NCBI GenBank assembly: GCA_012270555.1
Contig: JAAXIC010000042.1
Span: 1-40,589, forward strand
DNA: 40,589 nucleotides
From: Chloroflexota bacterium
GTDB lineage: Bacteria; Chloroflexota; UBA11872; VXOZ01
Direction: 5' to 3'
The notes under the pieces are model-generated. The model was not told the origin of the DNA. It saw only the letters and a list, made by a program, of their open reading frames with translations, and did not search any database. Made by a program: the position numbers and the translations under genes. This document shows positions 1 to 9,059 of this stretch, one piece after another (position 1 is the first letter of the stretch; every line of letters starts with the position of its first letter).

Positions 1-24
1 AACTACTTTGACGACACGCCCTAG
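1..24. repeat. Left copy of 24-bp terminal inverted repeat
   Basis: The first 24 bases are the exact reverse complement of the last 24 bases of the window, and the match stops at base 25. The repeat ends inward in the palindrome CTAG. Such a short exact inverted match at both tips suggests that the assembled sequence stops at two copies of a repeated element, for example insertion sequence ends with a CTAG-like target. No transposase is visible inside the window. The repeat overlaps the ribosome-binding site of the first gene. Confidence 0.85.
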
Positions 25-32
25 GAGCGTCA

Positions 33-1649
33 ATGGCACTCTCCGCAAATCGCACGCGCGCCCTCGTTATAAGCCTGCTCTCCGTCGTGGGGTTGGTCCT
101 TGTATTGGGCTTTGCGGGCGCGCTCATGAACCGCATACGTGGTGTTCCTGAATACCCTCCGCCTGTGCTTGAGATGAGCGAGGACGGCGAACCGTCGGTG
201 AGCGTGTTGCCAAGCCGCGCCGAGCTTGGCGGGACTGTCTTCATCACCGGAGCCCACTGGCCGGAAGGCGCATTGATCCGGCTGCAACTTACCTATCCAA
301 ACGGGGACCCTGCGGTTACGGTGGGACACACATGGGCGGATGCGTATGGCACCTTTCGGATCCCTTTCGTTCTTCCCGTAGACTTGCCGCTTCTCGGTGA
401 GAATTCCCTCGTACTCGAAGCACGTGGCGAAACCCCCCGCGGGAACGAACACCAGCACACACTCCCTCTGCAGGTGACGCGCACAGGCTGGCCGCTGGTA
501 GTGGCGGTAACTGCCGGGGATGACGAGCCCATGGCCGGGGCGCACGTGGCTCTCTATGACGCGGTCGGTCAACTCTTGGCTGAAGCCTTCACGCAGGATG
601 ATGGCAAGGCGACCATTCTGGATGTGCCGCTGGGCGCCTACATCGTTGGCGTGCGCAAGATTGACCATGCGCTCGTCCGCGCCGAAGTGGAAGTCAGGCG
701 ACGTGAAACTGAGGTGCCGGTTGCCTTGCTCCCCAATGTGGGGGGGCGTCTGTTTGTGGGCGGCATCGATAACTCACTCACCCTCATAGACACGGCCAGC
801 AATCTATCCATAACGCGCTATGAGGATGTTTCCCAATCCTTCAGTCTCGTCCGCAGCGTGGATGGGCGGTATCTCTACAGCGGCCGCTACGGCGGATCGA
901 TTGTGCGCTTCGATGCTGCCACGGGCAAAGAAGACGCAAGGATGGAGATCGAGAGCGAGTACAGTCAACCAACGTTCTTGTCACTGCGGCCCGCGGATGA
1001 AAACACTCTCTACGGTCTCATGAGATTTCAAAGTGACAGTGATGAACGGATCTACCGTATTGTGGCAATCGACCTGGAGTCACGGCGCGTCACCGCCAGC
1101 GTGACGAACATCCCTTCGTTCGGACAACTGATACTAACGCCGGACGGTTCGCGTCTCATTCACGTGGGACACTTGAGCAAGACGATTACGGTGTTGAGCA
1201 CAAACCCCCTCGCGGTGCTGCGCTCGATTGAAGTCAATGAGAATCCGGGACGCAGTGTCATGGCCCCGGATGGCGCACGCTTATTTACAACACTGATAGA
1301 TTCTGGCGTCCTGGCCATCGTCGACATTCGTGAAGGCACTGTGGAGCAGGGCACAACCACGAGCGCTGGCTCTATCGCTCTTGCCTTGCATCCGAACTCT
1401 GAGAATCTGTACGTGCTCAATGGAGTGCTGGGGTACTGCCAAGTGCTTGATCCTGAAACCCTTGAAGTGAGAGACACCTTCCCGGTCGGACAACGACCCC
1501 GCGCTATGGCGCTTTCTAGCGACGGCCACTATCTCTACATTGCCGAAGAAAGCAATCCTACGCTGCACGTAATCGACACGACTAACTATCAACAGGTTGA
1601 TGCCATCACTCTCTCCAGCAGGGTAAGGACACTGGAAGTCCCAAACTAG
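33..1649 (+). CDS. Membrane-anchored YVTN-type beta-propeller protein with N-terminal Ig-like domains
   Basis: This is a 538-residue surface protein of unknown substrate. Residues about 10-32 form a single hydrophobic segment, an uncleaved anchor or signal peptide. Residues about 55-150 resemble an Ig/IPT-like beta domain, with LPSRAELGGTVFITG at its start. Residues about 150-230 resemble a carboxypeptidase regulatory-like fold, with the DDGKATILDVPLGAY segment. From about residue 240 to the end there are repeated blades of the YVTN/YncE propeller type, such as VDGRYLYSGRYGGSIVRFD and SSDGHYLYIAEE. Propellers of this class usually bind partners or act as extracellular scaffolds. The start is supported by AGGAG at 23-27, five bases before ATG. 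That site lies partly inside the terminal inverted repeat, so the native promoter is outside the window or was replaced. The domain calls are by pattern only. Confidence 0.75.
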   Translation: MALSANRTRALVISLLSVVGLVLVLGFAGALMNRIRGVPEYPPPVLEMSEDGEPSVSVLPSRAELGGTVFITGAHWPEGALIRLQLTYPNGDPAVTVGHTWADAYGTFRIPFVLPVDLPLLGENSLVLEARGETPRGNEHQHTLPLQVTRTGWPLVVAVTAGDDEPMAGAHVALYDAVGQLLAEAFTQDDGKATILDVPLGAYIVGVRKIDHALVRAEVEVRRRETEVPVALLPNVGGRLFVGGIDNSLTLIDTASNLSITRYEDVSQSFSLVRSVDGRYLYSGRYGGSIVRFDAATGKEDARMEIESEYSQPTFLSLRPADENTLYGLMRFQSDSDERIYRIVAIDLESRRVTASVTNIPSFGQLILTPDGSRLIHVGHLSKTITVLSTNPLAVLRSIEVNENPGRSVMAPDGARLFTTLIDSGVLAIVDIREGTVEQGTTTSAGSIALALHPNSENLYVLNGVLGYCQVLDPETLEVRDTFPVGQRPRAMALSSDGHYLYIAEESNPTLHVIDTTNYQQVDAITLSSRVRTLEVPN

Positions 1650-1756
1650 CACCCACATTCTTTGGCGCACGTGCGTTGATCTTGTTGATCGTATACCCAG
1701 CCGGAAACGCCAACGCCCGCATCCCTCAGTGATTGTTCAGATTGTTTCCAAGATAC

Positions 1757-1785
1757 TTGCACGCTTTTTTCGCCCGTGTTATACT
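1757..1785 (+). promoter_or_regulatory. Sigma70-type promoter for the amidase gene
   Basis: TTGCAC at 1757-1762 is followed after exactly 17 bases by TATACT at 1780-1785. This is a good vegetative promoter about 75 bases upstream of the amidase start codon, giving a predicted leader of roughly 68 bases. It lies in the 210-base gap after the propeller gene, so the two genes are probably transcribed separately. Confidence 0.6.
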
Positions 1786-1859
1786 ATCTGCGTAGGACCT
1801 CTCTACGTTCGTTTTTCTTCCAATCTTGCCTTCGCTGAATCCTATTTGGCGAAATACGT

Positions 1860-3449
1860 ATGCGGTCTATTCGCGTCTCGATATTTTCCACTATCTTTGT
1901 CTTACTCCTCACTGCGTTAGCCCTACCCGGCAGCTTTGTACAGGCGGCGGGTCCGCTTGCCGGCAGAGTTATCGTCATTGACCCCGGACACGGCGGAGAA
2001 GACCCAGGAGCCGTTGTTAATGGCTTCAAAGAAAAAGACGTCAATATCCAGATTGCTCTCAAGCTCAAAGCGTTATTGGAGAGTGCTGGCGCCGCCACTG
2101 TATACACGCGAGTTGACGACTCGACCCTGGGGATCAGCGCCAATCACCGCAGATCAGACCTGGAAGCCCGCCTGCAGATAGCAAACCAATCGAATGGGGA
2201 CATTTTCGTTTCAATCCATGCGAACTCTTTGGCGGATGCTTCACGCACGGGAGTGGTTGTCTTCTATGGACCTAAGAGTGGTTACCTGTACCCGCACACA
2301 CGTCCACCGGAACTCATAGCCCAGAGCAGGAACCTTGCAGACTCGCTTCGTGATCAACTCAAGGAAATCACCAAAGCCGACGACCGCGGCGTACAGTCGG
2401 TGCCGTATTACATTCTTGGCAAGATCAACCTCCCGGCGGTACTCGCAGAAATAGGCACATTATCCAATTACGCGGAAGCGATCAAGCTCAATGACCCCAG
2501 CTACCAACAAAAAGTCGCGGCTTCTCTCTATAGGGGCATTTACACGTACTTTACGGAGCCGGACGGACGCTTTGTTGAAGACCTAACCATACCGGACGGT
2601 ACCGCAGTGCTGGCAGGCGGCAACTTTACGAAGACCTGGAGAGTCATGAATACCGGCGGAGTTCCCTGGAACGGAGACTATCGATTGGTCTTCAAAGGCA
2701 GAAATCAGTTCGGCGGGCCTGTGAGCGTGCCACTGCCCTACCTCATGCCCGGGCAGACCGGCGCAGTGAGTGTGAGACTGCGTGCTCCCACCGCATGCGG
2801 GGAATGTATGGGTGTCTGGAGCATGCAAGGGCCGGGCGGACTGAATCTTGGCGACGATTTGTGGGTGAGCATTGGGCTGCGTGACAAGCTGCCGACCGAT
2901 CCGGCGCCGCGAGTCAATAGCCCGGACGCGATTTACTATGCTCAGACTGGGCATAACATCTTCGGCGGATTTCGCAAGTTCTTCGAGACCAACGGCGGTA
3001 TCGACATCTTCGGCTATCCGCGCACTGAAGAGCTTATTGAAGACGGCAAGACCGTGCAGTATTTTCAACGCGCGCGCTTCGAATACCATCCGGAATACGC
3101 CGGCACACCCTACGAAGTCCAGCTTACGCTGCTCAGCTATCAGATTCGCAGTGGCGAGCCGCCGACCGCAAGGGTAGCGCCAATACCGACAACTGAGACG
3201 CAACAGTATTTTCCCGAAACCGGACATTCCGTGCACTTCGCGTTCCTGAAGTTCTTCCGCGAGAACGGTGGCATCTATATCTTTGGCTACCCCATCACGC
3301 AGGAGGTCATTGAAGACGGCAAGATCGTGCAGTATTTCCAACGTGCCCGTTTCGAGTATCACCCGCAACACGCCGGTACCCGTTACGAAGTACAACTAGG
3401 ACTCTTAGGCGACATAATTCTGCGCCAAAGGGCATTGCTCTTCGACTAA
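1860..3449 (+). CDS. Secreted N-acetylmuramoyl-L-alanine amidase with Ig-like domain and two C-terminal repeats
   Basis: The enzyme would cleave the amide bond between N-acetylmuramic acid and the L-alanine of peptidoglycan stem peptides outside the cytoplasm. A signal peptide covers residues 1 to about 29, ending VQA-A. The Amidase_3 (AmiC/CwlV) domain runs from about 35 to 230: DPGHGGEDPG carries the zinc ligand H44, E58 and H120 (SIHAN) complete the zinc site, and E197 in LAEIG is the likely catalytic acid. Residues about 240-340 resemble the NBR1-type Ig-like domain, with TKTWRVMNTGGVPW. Two homologous repeats of about 70 residues follow (about 360-428 and 450-518), each with IFGYP, QYFQRARFEYHP and a YEVQL motif. 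The repeats probably bind the cell wall or another surface polymer. At 529 residues it is much longer than a bare amidase. It is probably monocistronic. Confidence 0.9.
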   Translation: MRSIRVSIFSTIFVLLLTALALPGSFVQAAGPLAGRVIVIDPGHGGEDPGAVVNGFKEKDVNIQIALKLKALLESAGAATVYTRVDDSTLGISANHRRSDLEARLQIANQSNGDIFVSIHANSLADASRTGVVVFYGPKSGYLYPHTRPPELIAQSRNLADSLRDQLKEITKADDRGVQSVPYYILGKINLPAVLAEIGTLSNYAEAIKLNDPSYQQKVAASLYRGIYTYFTEPDGRFVEDLTIPDGTAVLAGGNFTKTWRVMNTGGVPWNGDYRLVFKGRNQFGGPVSVPLPYLMPGQTGAVSVRLRAPTACGECMGVWSMQGPGGLNLGDDLWVSIGLRDKLPTDPAPRVNSPDAIYYAQTGHNIFGGFRKFFETNGGIDIFGYPRTEELIEDGKTVQYFQRARFEYHPEYAGTPYEVQLTLLSYQIRSGEPPTARVAPIPTTETQQYFPETGHSVHFAFLKFFRENGGIYIFGYPITQEVIEDGKIVQYFQRARFEYHPQHAGTRYEVQLGLLGDIILRQRALLFD

Positions 3450-3536
3450 AGCACCAACGGAGGTGCTCTCCCAAAACTGAATGTACGTATATGTTGCCCA
3501 CACATATACGCACCGATCCTTCCTCCATTTTTCCTG

Positions 3537-3572
3537 ATGACAAGCCGCTCGTACGCCCGGGCGGCTTGTCAT
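3537..3572 (+). terminator. Hairpin terminator-like structure after the amidase gene
   Basis: A perfect 12-base stem (3537-3548 with 3561-3572) surrounds a 12-base loop, and the right arm runs into TTAAT. The U-tract is short, so termination efficiency is uncertain. A smaller hairpin with a 6-base stem sits right at the stop codon (3450-3467). The rest of the 407-base gap (3450-3856) holds the lon promoter region and no convincing gene. Confidence 0.55.
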
Positions 3573-3725
3573 TTAATGCGCTAGCCTCAAGAGGCACGCG
3601 GCACGTGCTGCTCAATGCCGAGCCCTCATCGATCCCGGTTGCGCCCATGAGGCATGGTCCCGTGAGTTGGTTGTAATTGTCTGGATTTCAGTATGCCTCT
3701 GGGCCAAGCTTCAACTACAGCACGC

Positions 3726-3754
3726 TTGCCATATCTCATACGTCTGTGTAGAAT
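3726..3754 (+). promoter_or_regulatory. Possible second, upstream promoter for lon
   Basis: TTGCCA at 3726-3731 and TAGAAT at 3749-3754 are separated by 17 bases. This is weaker than the promoter at 3782-3810 but in the same orientation. It could give a second, HspR-independent start site, since it lies upstream of the HAIR-like repeat. Confidence 0.35.
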
Positions 3755-3780
3755 AATACTATGTCGCTTACTGTAGTTTA

Positions 3781-3801
3781 GTTGACACGCAGACACTCAA
3801 C
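3781..3801. promoter_or_regulatory. HAIR-like inverted repeat, candidate HspR operator
   Basis: GTTGACA, seven bases, then ACTCAAC matches the architecture of the HspR-associated inverted repeat, CTTGAGT-N7-ACTCAAG, at 10 of 14 positions with the same 21-base span. The outer arms GTTGA and TCAAC are perfectly symmetric. It covers the -35 box of the lon promoter, a typical repressor position, and an HspR homologue is encoded in the same cluster at 10126-10488. The assignment rests on the published HAIR consensus from actinobacteria and is an inference here. Confidence 0.55.
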
Positions 3802-3810
3802 CTGTAGAAT
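3782..3810 (+). promoter_or_regulatory. Strong sigma70-type promoter of the lon-dnaK heat-shock operon
   Basis: A full consensus -35 box TTGACA (3782-3787) is followed after exactly 17 bases by TAGAAT (3805-3810), five of six matches to the -10 consensus. Transcription would begin near 3817, about 40 bases before the lon start codon. The -35 box lies inside the HAIR-like inverted repeat at 3781-3801, so a bound repressor would block RNA polymerase. Confidence 0.7.
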
Positions 3811-3856
3811 GTTCGTAGTGAAGTCTTCCTACGGGAATGCATGAGGATGCTTTCGT

Positions 3857-6334
3857 ATGGCAGAACAGCCGGAAAAGAGATCAAGCACTGACGAAACCGC
3901 GACCGATGCAGGCCTGTTGCGCCTGCCGGTGGTGGTTCTCACAGATTCCGTAGTCTTCCCGTACATGACGGTGCCGTTGCGGCTGGAAGACGAAGCAGCG
4001 TTCCGGGCCGTTTCGGCGGCAACGGAGGGCGACCATAAGGTCTTGCTGCTTACGCCGGATAAGGAATTCAACCTGCAGCGCCCGAAGCGGGAGCATGCCG
4101 GCACCGTCGGCACCATTGCCGGCGTAGGTCAGCTCATTCGTCTCCCTGACGGCAAGCATCAGGCCCTTTTCCAAGGGCAACAACGGGGCCGTCTGCATAG
4201 CATTTGGAAGAAAAAGCACTTGATCGCGGAGGTGGAGGTTGTCGAAGAGGTCGTCGAGACGACGTTGGAAACCGAAGCGCTTGTGCGCAGCGTCATCAAC
4301 CAAATCGAAGCATACGTAGAGAAAGAGCCTCAAGTACCGCGTGACGCGGTGGCGGTAGCGCGGGGTATGGACGATCCCGGACGCCTTGCGGACCTCTTTG
4401 GCTACGCGCCGGAACTGACCCTCGACGAGCGGCGCACTTTGCTAAACATCACCGATCCGGTGGAGCGCTTGCAGCGCGTCTACCGCATCATGGCCCGGCA
4501 GTTGCAAATCTCCGAGGTCAAGGCGCGCATCCAGGGCGAGATCCAGCAAGGCATGGAAAAAGCCCAGCGTGAGTACTACCTCCGGGAACAACTCAAGGCA
4601 ATTCATCGCGAACTGGGAGAGACCAACCCGCAACTGGCGGAAATCGAAGAGATCAAGAAAGCAATCGAAGACTCGGATATGCCGGCTGAGGTAAAAGATA
4701 AGGCGCGCCACGAAGCCGGACGGCTCGGCAATATGCCGTCGGCTTCCCCTGAAGTCGGCATTGTGCGCAGTTACCTGGAGTGGCTCCTCGGCTTGCCGTG
4801 GGAGAACGGTTCCGATGAGGACATTGACATAAGTCATGTCAAGACGGTTCTCGACCAGGATCACTACGGGCTAAACAAAGTTAAGGACCGGATACTCGAG
4901 TACCTGGCGGTGCGTAGCCTTGCCAAACATGCGCGCACCCCCATCCTCTGCCTCATCGGCCCGCCGGGAGTTGGCAAGACATCGCTTGGCCGTTCCATTG
5001 CGCGCGCCTTGGATCGCAAGTTCGTCCGCATTAGTTTGGGCGGCGTGCGCGATGAGGGCGAGATCAGGGGACATCGCCGCACCTATATTGGCGCGCTGCC
5101 CGGCAGGATCATTCAGGGCATGCGCCAAGGCGGTGTGGTCAATCCGGTATTCGTGCTGGATGAAATCGATAAGCTCGGCTACGACTTCCGTGGCGATCCT
5201 TCCAGCGCCATGCTTGAAGTGCTCGATCCCGAACAGAACTTCAGCTTCTCCGATCACTATCTCGAAGTTCCCTATGACCTCTCGAATGTCCTGTTCATTG
5301 CGACGGGAAACCTGATGGAGACTATTCCGCCGGCTCTCCTCGACCGTATGGAAGTGATCAACATTTCCGGCTACACGGAGGAAGAGAAGCTCCACATCGC
5401 GCGGGGCTACTTGGTTCCAAGACAGCTCAAGCAGCACGGACTTACAAAATCGCAATGCAAGATGACGGATGACGGTCTGCGCAAAGTAATCCGAGGCTAC
5501 ACCGCCGAAGCCGGTGTGCGGAACTTAGAACGGCAGATTGCCACCATCGATCGGAAAGTTGCGCGCATGGTGGCCGCAGAGGAGCAGAAGTCCGTGCGCA
5601 TCGGCCCGCGCCGCGTACAGGAACTGTTGGGCCCGGAAAAGGTCAACACGAAGCTTGACAAGCGTAAGGATGAGGTCGGCGTGGTCACGGGTTTGGCCTG
5701 GACCGCCGCCGGTGGCGAGATCAGCACGGTAGAAGCAGCCCTTATGAAAGGCAAAGGCAATCTCATCTTGACCGGGCAACTCGGCGAAGTCATGCAGGAG
5801 TCTGCGATGACCGCGCTCTCCTTTGCCCGCGCCAAGGCGCGTTCATTCGAAATTGCCTCAAACGTAATCGAGGGCAATGACCTCCACGTGCACGTGCCCG
5901 CCGGCGCCGTGCCCAAGGAAGGGCCGTCCGCCGGGGTGGCGCTGGCGACCTCGATTGTCTCCATCTTTACCCAGCGTCCCGTAAGCAAGGACGTCGCCAT
6001 GACCGGCGAGGTCACGCTGCGGGGCCGCGTGCTGCCGGTGAGCGGGCTTAAGGAAAAGCTGCTTGCCGCGCACCGTGCCGGAGTGCAATCTGTGGTTCTT
6101 CCCAGCAAGAACAGGCACAGTCTGGAGGATGTGCCGAAAGAAGCGCTCGATGAGTTGCGCATCATTTGGGCTGAAACCATGGATGACGTGCTCGACGCGG
6201 CGCTGCTGAGGGCCGCTCCCACTGAGAAGCGCAAGACAAAACACCCAAAGAGAAAGCGACGGCTCTCTACGCCAACGCCGGAGAGTCACCCGGTTGTAAC
6301 ACCCATTAGTCCAACGCTAGCTGAGGAGGCATGA
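3857..6334 (+). CDS. lon: ATP-dependent protease Lon (La)
   Basis: Lon is a cytoplasmic AAA+ serine protease that degrades misfolded and short-lived regulatory proteins. The 825 residues show the usual order. The N-terminal substrate-binding LON domain runs from about 20 to 215, a helical region follows, and the AAA+ module carries GPPGVGKT at about 368-375 and the Walker B segment VFVLDEIDK. The C-terminal protease domain carries the Ser-Lys dyad: S691 in PKEGPSAG and the second lysine of [10 protein letters not shown]734. A basic tail of about 40 residues follows the protease domain. The start is supported by GAGGA at 3843-3847, nine bases upstream. lon is the first gene of the heat-shock cluster and its stop codon overlaps the longer dnaK start (ATGA), so the genes are co-transcribed. 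Regulation by HspR is likely from the upstream repeat. Confidence 0.96.
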   Translation: MAEQPEKRSSTDETATDAGLLRLPVVVLTDSVVFPYMTVPLRLEDEAAFRAVSAATEGDHKVLLLTPDKEFNLQRPKREHAGTVGTIAGVGQLIRLPDGKHQALFQGQQRGRLHSIWKKKHLIAEVEVVEEVVETTLETEALVRSVINQIEAYVEKEPQVPRDAVAVARGMDDPGRLADLFGYAPELTLDERRTLLNITDPVERLQRVYRIMARQLQISEVKARIQGEIQQGMEKAQREYYLREQLKAIHRELGETNPQLAEIEEIKKAIEDSDMPAEVKDKARHEAGRLGNMPSASPEVGIVRSYLEWLLGLPWENGSDEDIDISHVKTVLDQDHYGLNKVKDRILEYLAVRSLAKHARTPILCLIGPPGVGKTSLGRSIARALDRKFVRISLGGVRDEGEIRGHRRTYIGALPGRIIQGMRQGGVVNPVFVLDEIDKLGYDFRGDPSSAMLEVLDPEQNFSFSDHYLEVPYDLSNVLFIATGNLMETIPPALLDRMEVINISGYTEEEKLHIARGYLVPRQLKQHGLTKSQCKMTDDGLRKVIRGYTAEAGVRNLERQIATIDRKVARMVAAEEQKSVRIGPRRVQELLGPEKVNTKLDKRKDEVGVVTGLAWTAAGGEISTVEAALMKGKGNLILTGQLGEVMQESAMTALSFARAKARSFEIASNVIEGNDLHVHVPAGAVPKEGPSAGVALATSIVSIFTQRPVSKDVAMTGEVTLRGRVLPVSGLKEKLLAAHRAGVQSVVLPSKNRHSLEDVPKEALDELRIIWAETMDDVLDAALLRAAPTEKRKTKHPKRKRRLSTPTPESHPVVTPISPTLAEEA

Positions 6335-6339
6335 CAGAG

Positions 6340-8310
6340 ATGGGAAAGATCATTGGCATTGACCTCGGTACGACGAATTCCGTGGTCGCGGTAATGGAAG
6401 GTGGCGATCCTGTCGTCATCCCAACGTCGGAGGGTGGAGACCTCTGCCCTTCGGTCGTGGGTTTCACCAAGAGCGAAGAGCGCTTGGTAGGCCAGTTGGC
6501 CCGGCGGCAAGCCGTGCTGAACCCGGAGAATACGGTGTCGTCCATCAAGCGCTTCATGGGCCATCGTGAAGATGAAGTGCAAGATGAGGGCCGACGGGTA
6601 GCGTATTCAATTTCCAAGGGGCCTAAAGGTGAGGCAAGGGTAGCGGTGCCGGCTTTGGGCAAGGACTTCACGCCGGAGGAAATCTCCGCGATGATCCTGC
6701 AGAAGCTCAAGGGCGACGCGGAGAAATACTTGGGTGAGGAGGTTACGCAAGCCGTAATCACCGTGCCGGCGTATTTTAACGACAGCCAACGCCAGGCAAC
6801 GAAGAATGCCGGTCAGATTGCAGGCTTGGAGGTGCTGCGCATCATCAATGAGCCGACCGCGGCTTCTTTGGCCTATGGCCTTGACAAGAAGACCACCGAG
6901 ACCATCTTGGTCTGGGACCTGGGCGGCGGCACATTTGACGTCTCGATACTTGAAGTCGGTGACGGTGTTTTCGAAGTAAAGTCCACGGCCGGCGACACAC
7001 ATCTGGGTGGAGACGACTACGACGACAGGATCGTCAGCCACCTCGCCGAGCAGTTCCAAAACGATGAAGGCATCGATCTGCGCAAAGACCGCCAAGCGTT
7101 GCAACGCTTGATCGAAGCGGCGGAGAAGGCCAAGATCGAGCTCTCCACCATGGTCCAGACGGAGATCAACCTGCCGTACATTACCGCCGACCAGAACGGC
7201 CCCAAGCATCTCTCCAACACGCTGTCGCGCGCGCGGTTCGAGGACTTGACCGCAACCCTGACCGAGCGTACGAAGAGACCATTCCAGCAAGCCCTGAACG
7301 ACGCCGGGCTTAGTCCCAACGACATCGATGAAGTAGTCCTCGTGGGCGGCGCGACGCGCATGCCGGTGATTCAGGAATTGGTCAAGAAGCTCATCGGCAA
7401 AGACCCGCACCAGGGTGTAAATCCGGACGAGGTCGTGGCCGTTGGCGCGGCCATTCAGGCCGGTGTGCTGGGCGGCGAGGTGCAGGATGTGGTCCTGCTC
7501 GACGTCACCCCGCTGAGCTTGGGCGTCGAGACGCTCGGCGGCGTCTTTACCAAGATGATTGAACGCAACACGACTGTCCCCACGCGCAAGAGCGAGATAT
7601 TCTCAACCGCGCAGGACGGCCAGAGCGCGGTAGACATTATGGTCTTCCAGGGTGAACGCCCGATGGCGAAAGACAACATGCTCTTGGGCCAATTCCGGCT
7701 GGAGGGCATTCCGCCCGCGCCGCGGGGAGTGCCGCAGGTTGACGTTACCTTCGATATCGATGCCAACGGCATCCTGAACGTGACGGCGAAAGACTTGGGC
7801 AGCGGCAAAGAACAGAACGTCACCATCCACGCGTCCACGACCCTCAGCAAAGAGCAGGTGGACCAGATGGTCAAAGAGGCTGAAGAGCACGCTGACGATG
7901 ACCGCGCTCGCGCCGAAGAGGTTGAGTTGCGCAATCGCGCGGATACGCTCTTGTATCAAACGGAACGCACGCTCAAGGACCTTGGGGAAGAGGATGTCCC
8001 TCAGGAGGACCGCGCGGCCGTCGAGAGCGCTCTCGAAAATCTGCGCGAGGCACTCAAGGGAGATGACACCGCGAGCATCAACGCAGCAGTGGAAGAGGTG
8101 CAGCAGGCCTCTATGAAGATCGGTGAGGCCATGTATGCCAAGGCCGGCGCGGCGCAAGGAGAGGACGGCGATCCGGTAGGCGCTGCGACAGGCCCGCAGG
8201 CAAGCAACGGCGACGGCAGCGACGACACGGTCGTTGACGCTGAGTTTCGTGCCACAGATGAGTCCGACGCTGAGGACAAGGCTGATGCGTCAGGAAGTGA
8301 GAAGCGCTAG
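6340..8310 (+). CDS. dnaK: Chaperone protein DnaK (Hsp70)
   Basis: DnaK binds exposed hydrophobic segments of unfolded proteins in an ATP-driven cycle with DnaJ and GrpE. The nucleotide-binding domain starts with [15 protein letters not shown] and includes [16 protein letters not shown] and [15 protein letters not shown]. The substrate-binding domain begins at about residue 390 ([14 protein letters not shown]). The alpha-helical lid is followed by an acidic tail. It is about 656 residues long, normal for the family. Two ATG codons are possible, at 6331 and 6340. GAGGAGG at 6323-6329 is only one base from the first but ten from the second, and the second gives the classic Met-Gly-Lys start, so 6340 is preferred. 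If 6331 is used, it overlaps the lon stop by four bases. Confidence 0.97.
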   Translation: MGKIIGIDLGTTNSVVAVMEGGDPVVIPTSEGGDLCPSVVGFTKSEERLVGQLARRQAVLNPENTVSSIKRFMGHREDEVQDEGRRVAYSISKGPKGEARVAVPALGKDFTPEEISAMILQKLKGDAEKYLGEEVTQAVITVPAYFNDSQRQATKNAGQIAGLEVLRIINEPTAASLAYGLDKKTTETILVWDLGGGTFDVSILEVGDGVFEVKSTAGDTHLGGDDYDDRIVSHLAEQFQNDEGIDLRKDRQALQRLIEAAEKAKIELSTMVQTEINLPYITADQNGPKHLSNTLSRARFEDLTATLTERTKRPFQQALNDAGLSPNDIDEVVLVGGATRMPVIQELVKKLIGKDPHQGVNPDEVVAVGAAIQAGVLGGEVQDVVLLDVTPLSLGVETLGGVFTKMIERNTTVPTRKSEIFSTAQDGQSAVDIMVFQGERPMAKDNMLLGQFRLEGIPPAPRGVPQVDVTFDIDANGILNVTAKDLGSGKEQNVTIHASTTLSKEQVDQMVKEAEEHADDDRARAEEVELRNRADTLLYQTERTLKDLGEEDVPQEDRAAVESALENLREALKGDDTASINAAVEEVQQASMKIGEAMYAKAGAAQGEDGDPVGAATGPQASNGDGSDDTVVDAEFRATDESDAEDKADASGSEKR

Positions 8311-8357
8311 AGCGGAGCTGGCTCAATGAGCCGGCCGCTGTGGGAGGAATGAAACTC

Positions 8358-9005
8358 ATGGCACGATCAAGAAACGTCGAACAATCAAAAGACGAAGACT
8401 CGCACATCCACGTTGCTGAATCGGCGCAAAGTCAGGACTCTTCAGTCGATGGCGGCGAGGGAGATCTCGCGGCAGAACCGTCGGCCCCTGAGGCACCGTG
8501 GGAAGAGCAACTTGCTACTGCCACGCAGGAAGCCGAGACGTACAAGGATAGATTCCTGCGCGCCCGGGCCGATCTGGAGAACTACCGCAAACGGTCGATT
8601 CAGTCCATTACGGAGGGTGTCCGCGACGGTCAGAGGCAGACGTTTGAGGCTATCTTGCCCGTCATCGACAACCTCGAACGAGCCGTGGACTATCAGGAGC
8701 AGCACAAGACAGACTCCGTAGAAGACCTGCTCACCGGCGTCCGCATGACCTTGTGGCAGCTCCGCGAAGTGTTAGAGCGCCAGGAGGTAAAGCGCATTGC
8801 AGCCTTAGGCGAGACTTTCGATCCGCGCTATCACGAGGCGGTTGAGGTCCAGCCCGCTGACGGCGAGGTGGAAGCCGACACTGTAGTTGGAGAGATTCAG
8901 GCGGGCTATCTCTTTGGCGACGCGGTCCTGCGACCCGCCAAAGTGCGCGTGGCCCAACCGCGCCGAACGGCCGCTACCGATGAAGAACCGCTGGAGACCA
9001 CCTGA
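8358..9005 (+). CDS. grpE: Nucleotide exchange factor GrpE
   Basis: GrpE promotes ADP release from DnaK. The 215-residue protein has an acidic, low-complexity N-terminus, a long coiled coil (AETYKDRFLRARADLENYRKR, about residues 60-100) and the C-terminal beta domain with ETFDPRYHEAV and VGEIQAGYLFGDAVLRPAKV, which contacts DnaK. GTG 8340, ATG 8349 and ATG 8358 are all in frame. GGAGG at 8343-8347 is ten bases from 8358 and leaves no spacing for 8349, so 8358 is chosen. The gap after dnaK is only 47 bases, consistent with one operon. That gap contains a short hairpin (CCGGC-type) but no clear terminator. Confidence 0.95.
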   Translation: MARSRNVEQSKDEDSHIHVAESAQSQDSSVDGGEGDLAAEPSAPEAPWEEQLATATQEAETYKDRFLRARADLENYRKRSIQSITEGVRDGQRQTFEAILPVIDNLERAVDYQEQHKTDSVEDLLTGVRMTLWQLREVLERQEVKRIAALGETFDPRYHEAVEVQPADGEVEADTVVGEIQAGYLFGDAVLRPAKVRVAQPRRTAATDEEPLETT

Positions 9006-9059
9006 GCGGCGCTAGGTCTCATGGTCTAGAGCTACACCTTGGACTGTAGAGAGAATGTG

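Noticed and set aside
2583-3395. Long minus-strand open frame opposite the amidase gene
   Set aside because: It is a shadow of the coding strand, with no ribosome-binding site and no recognisable family features.
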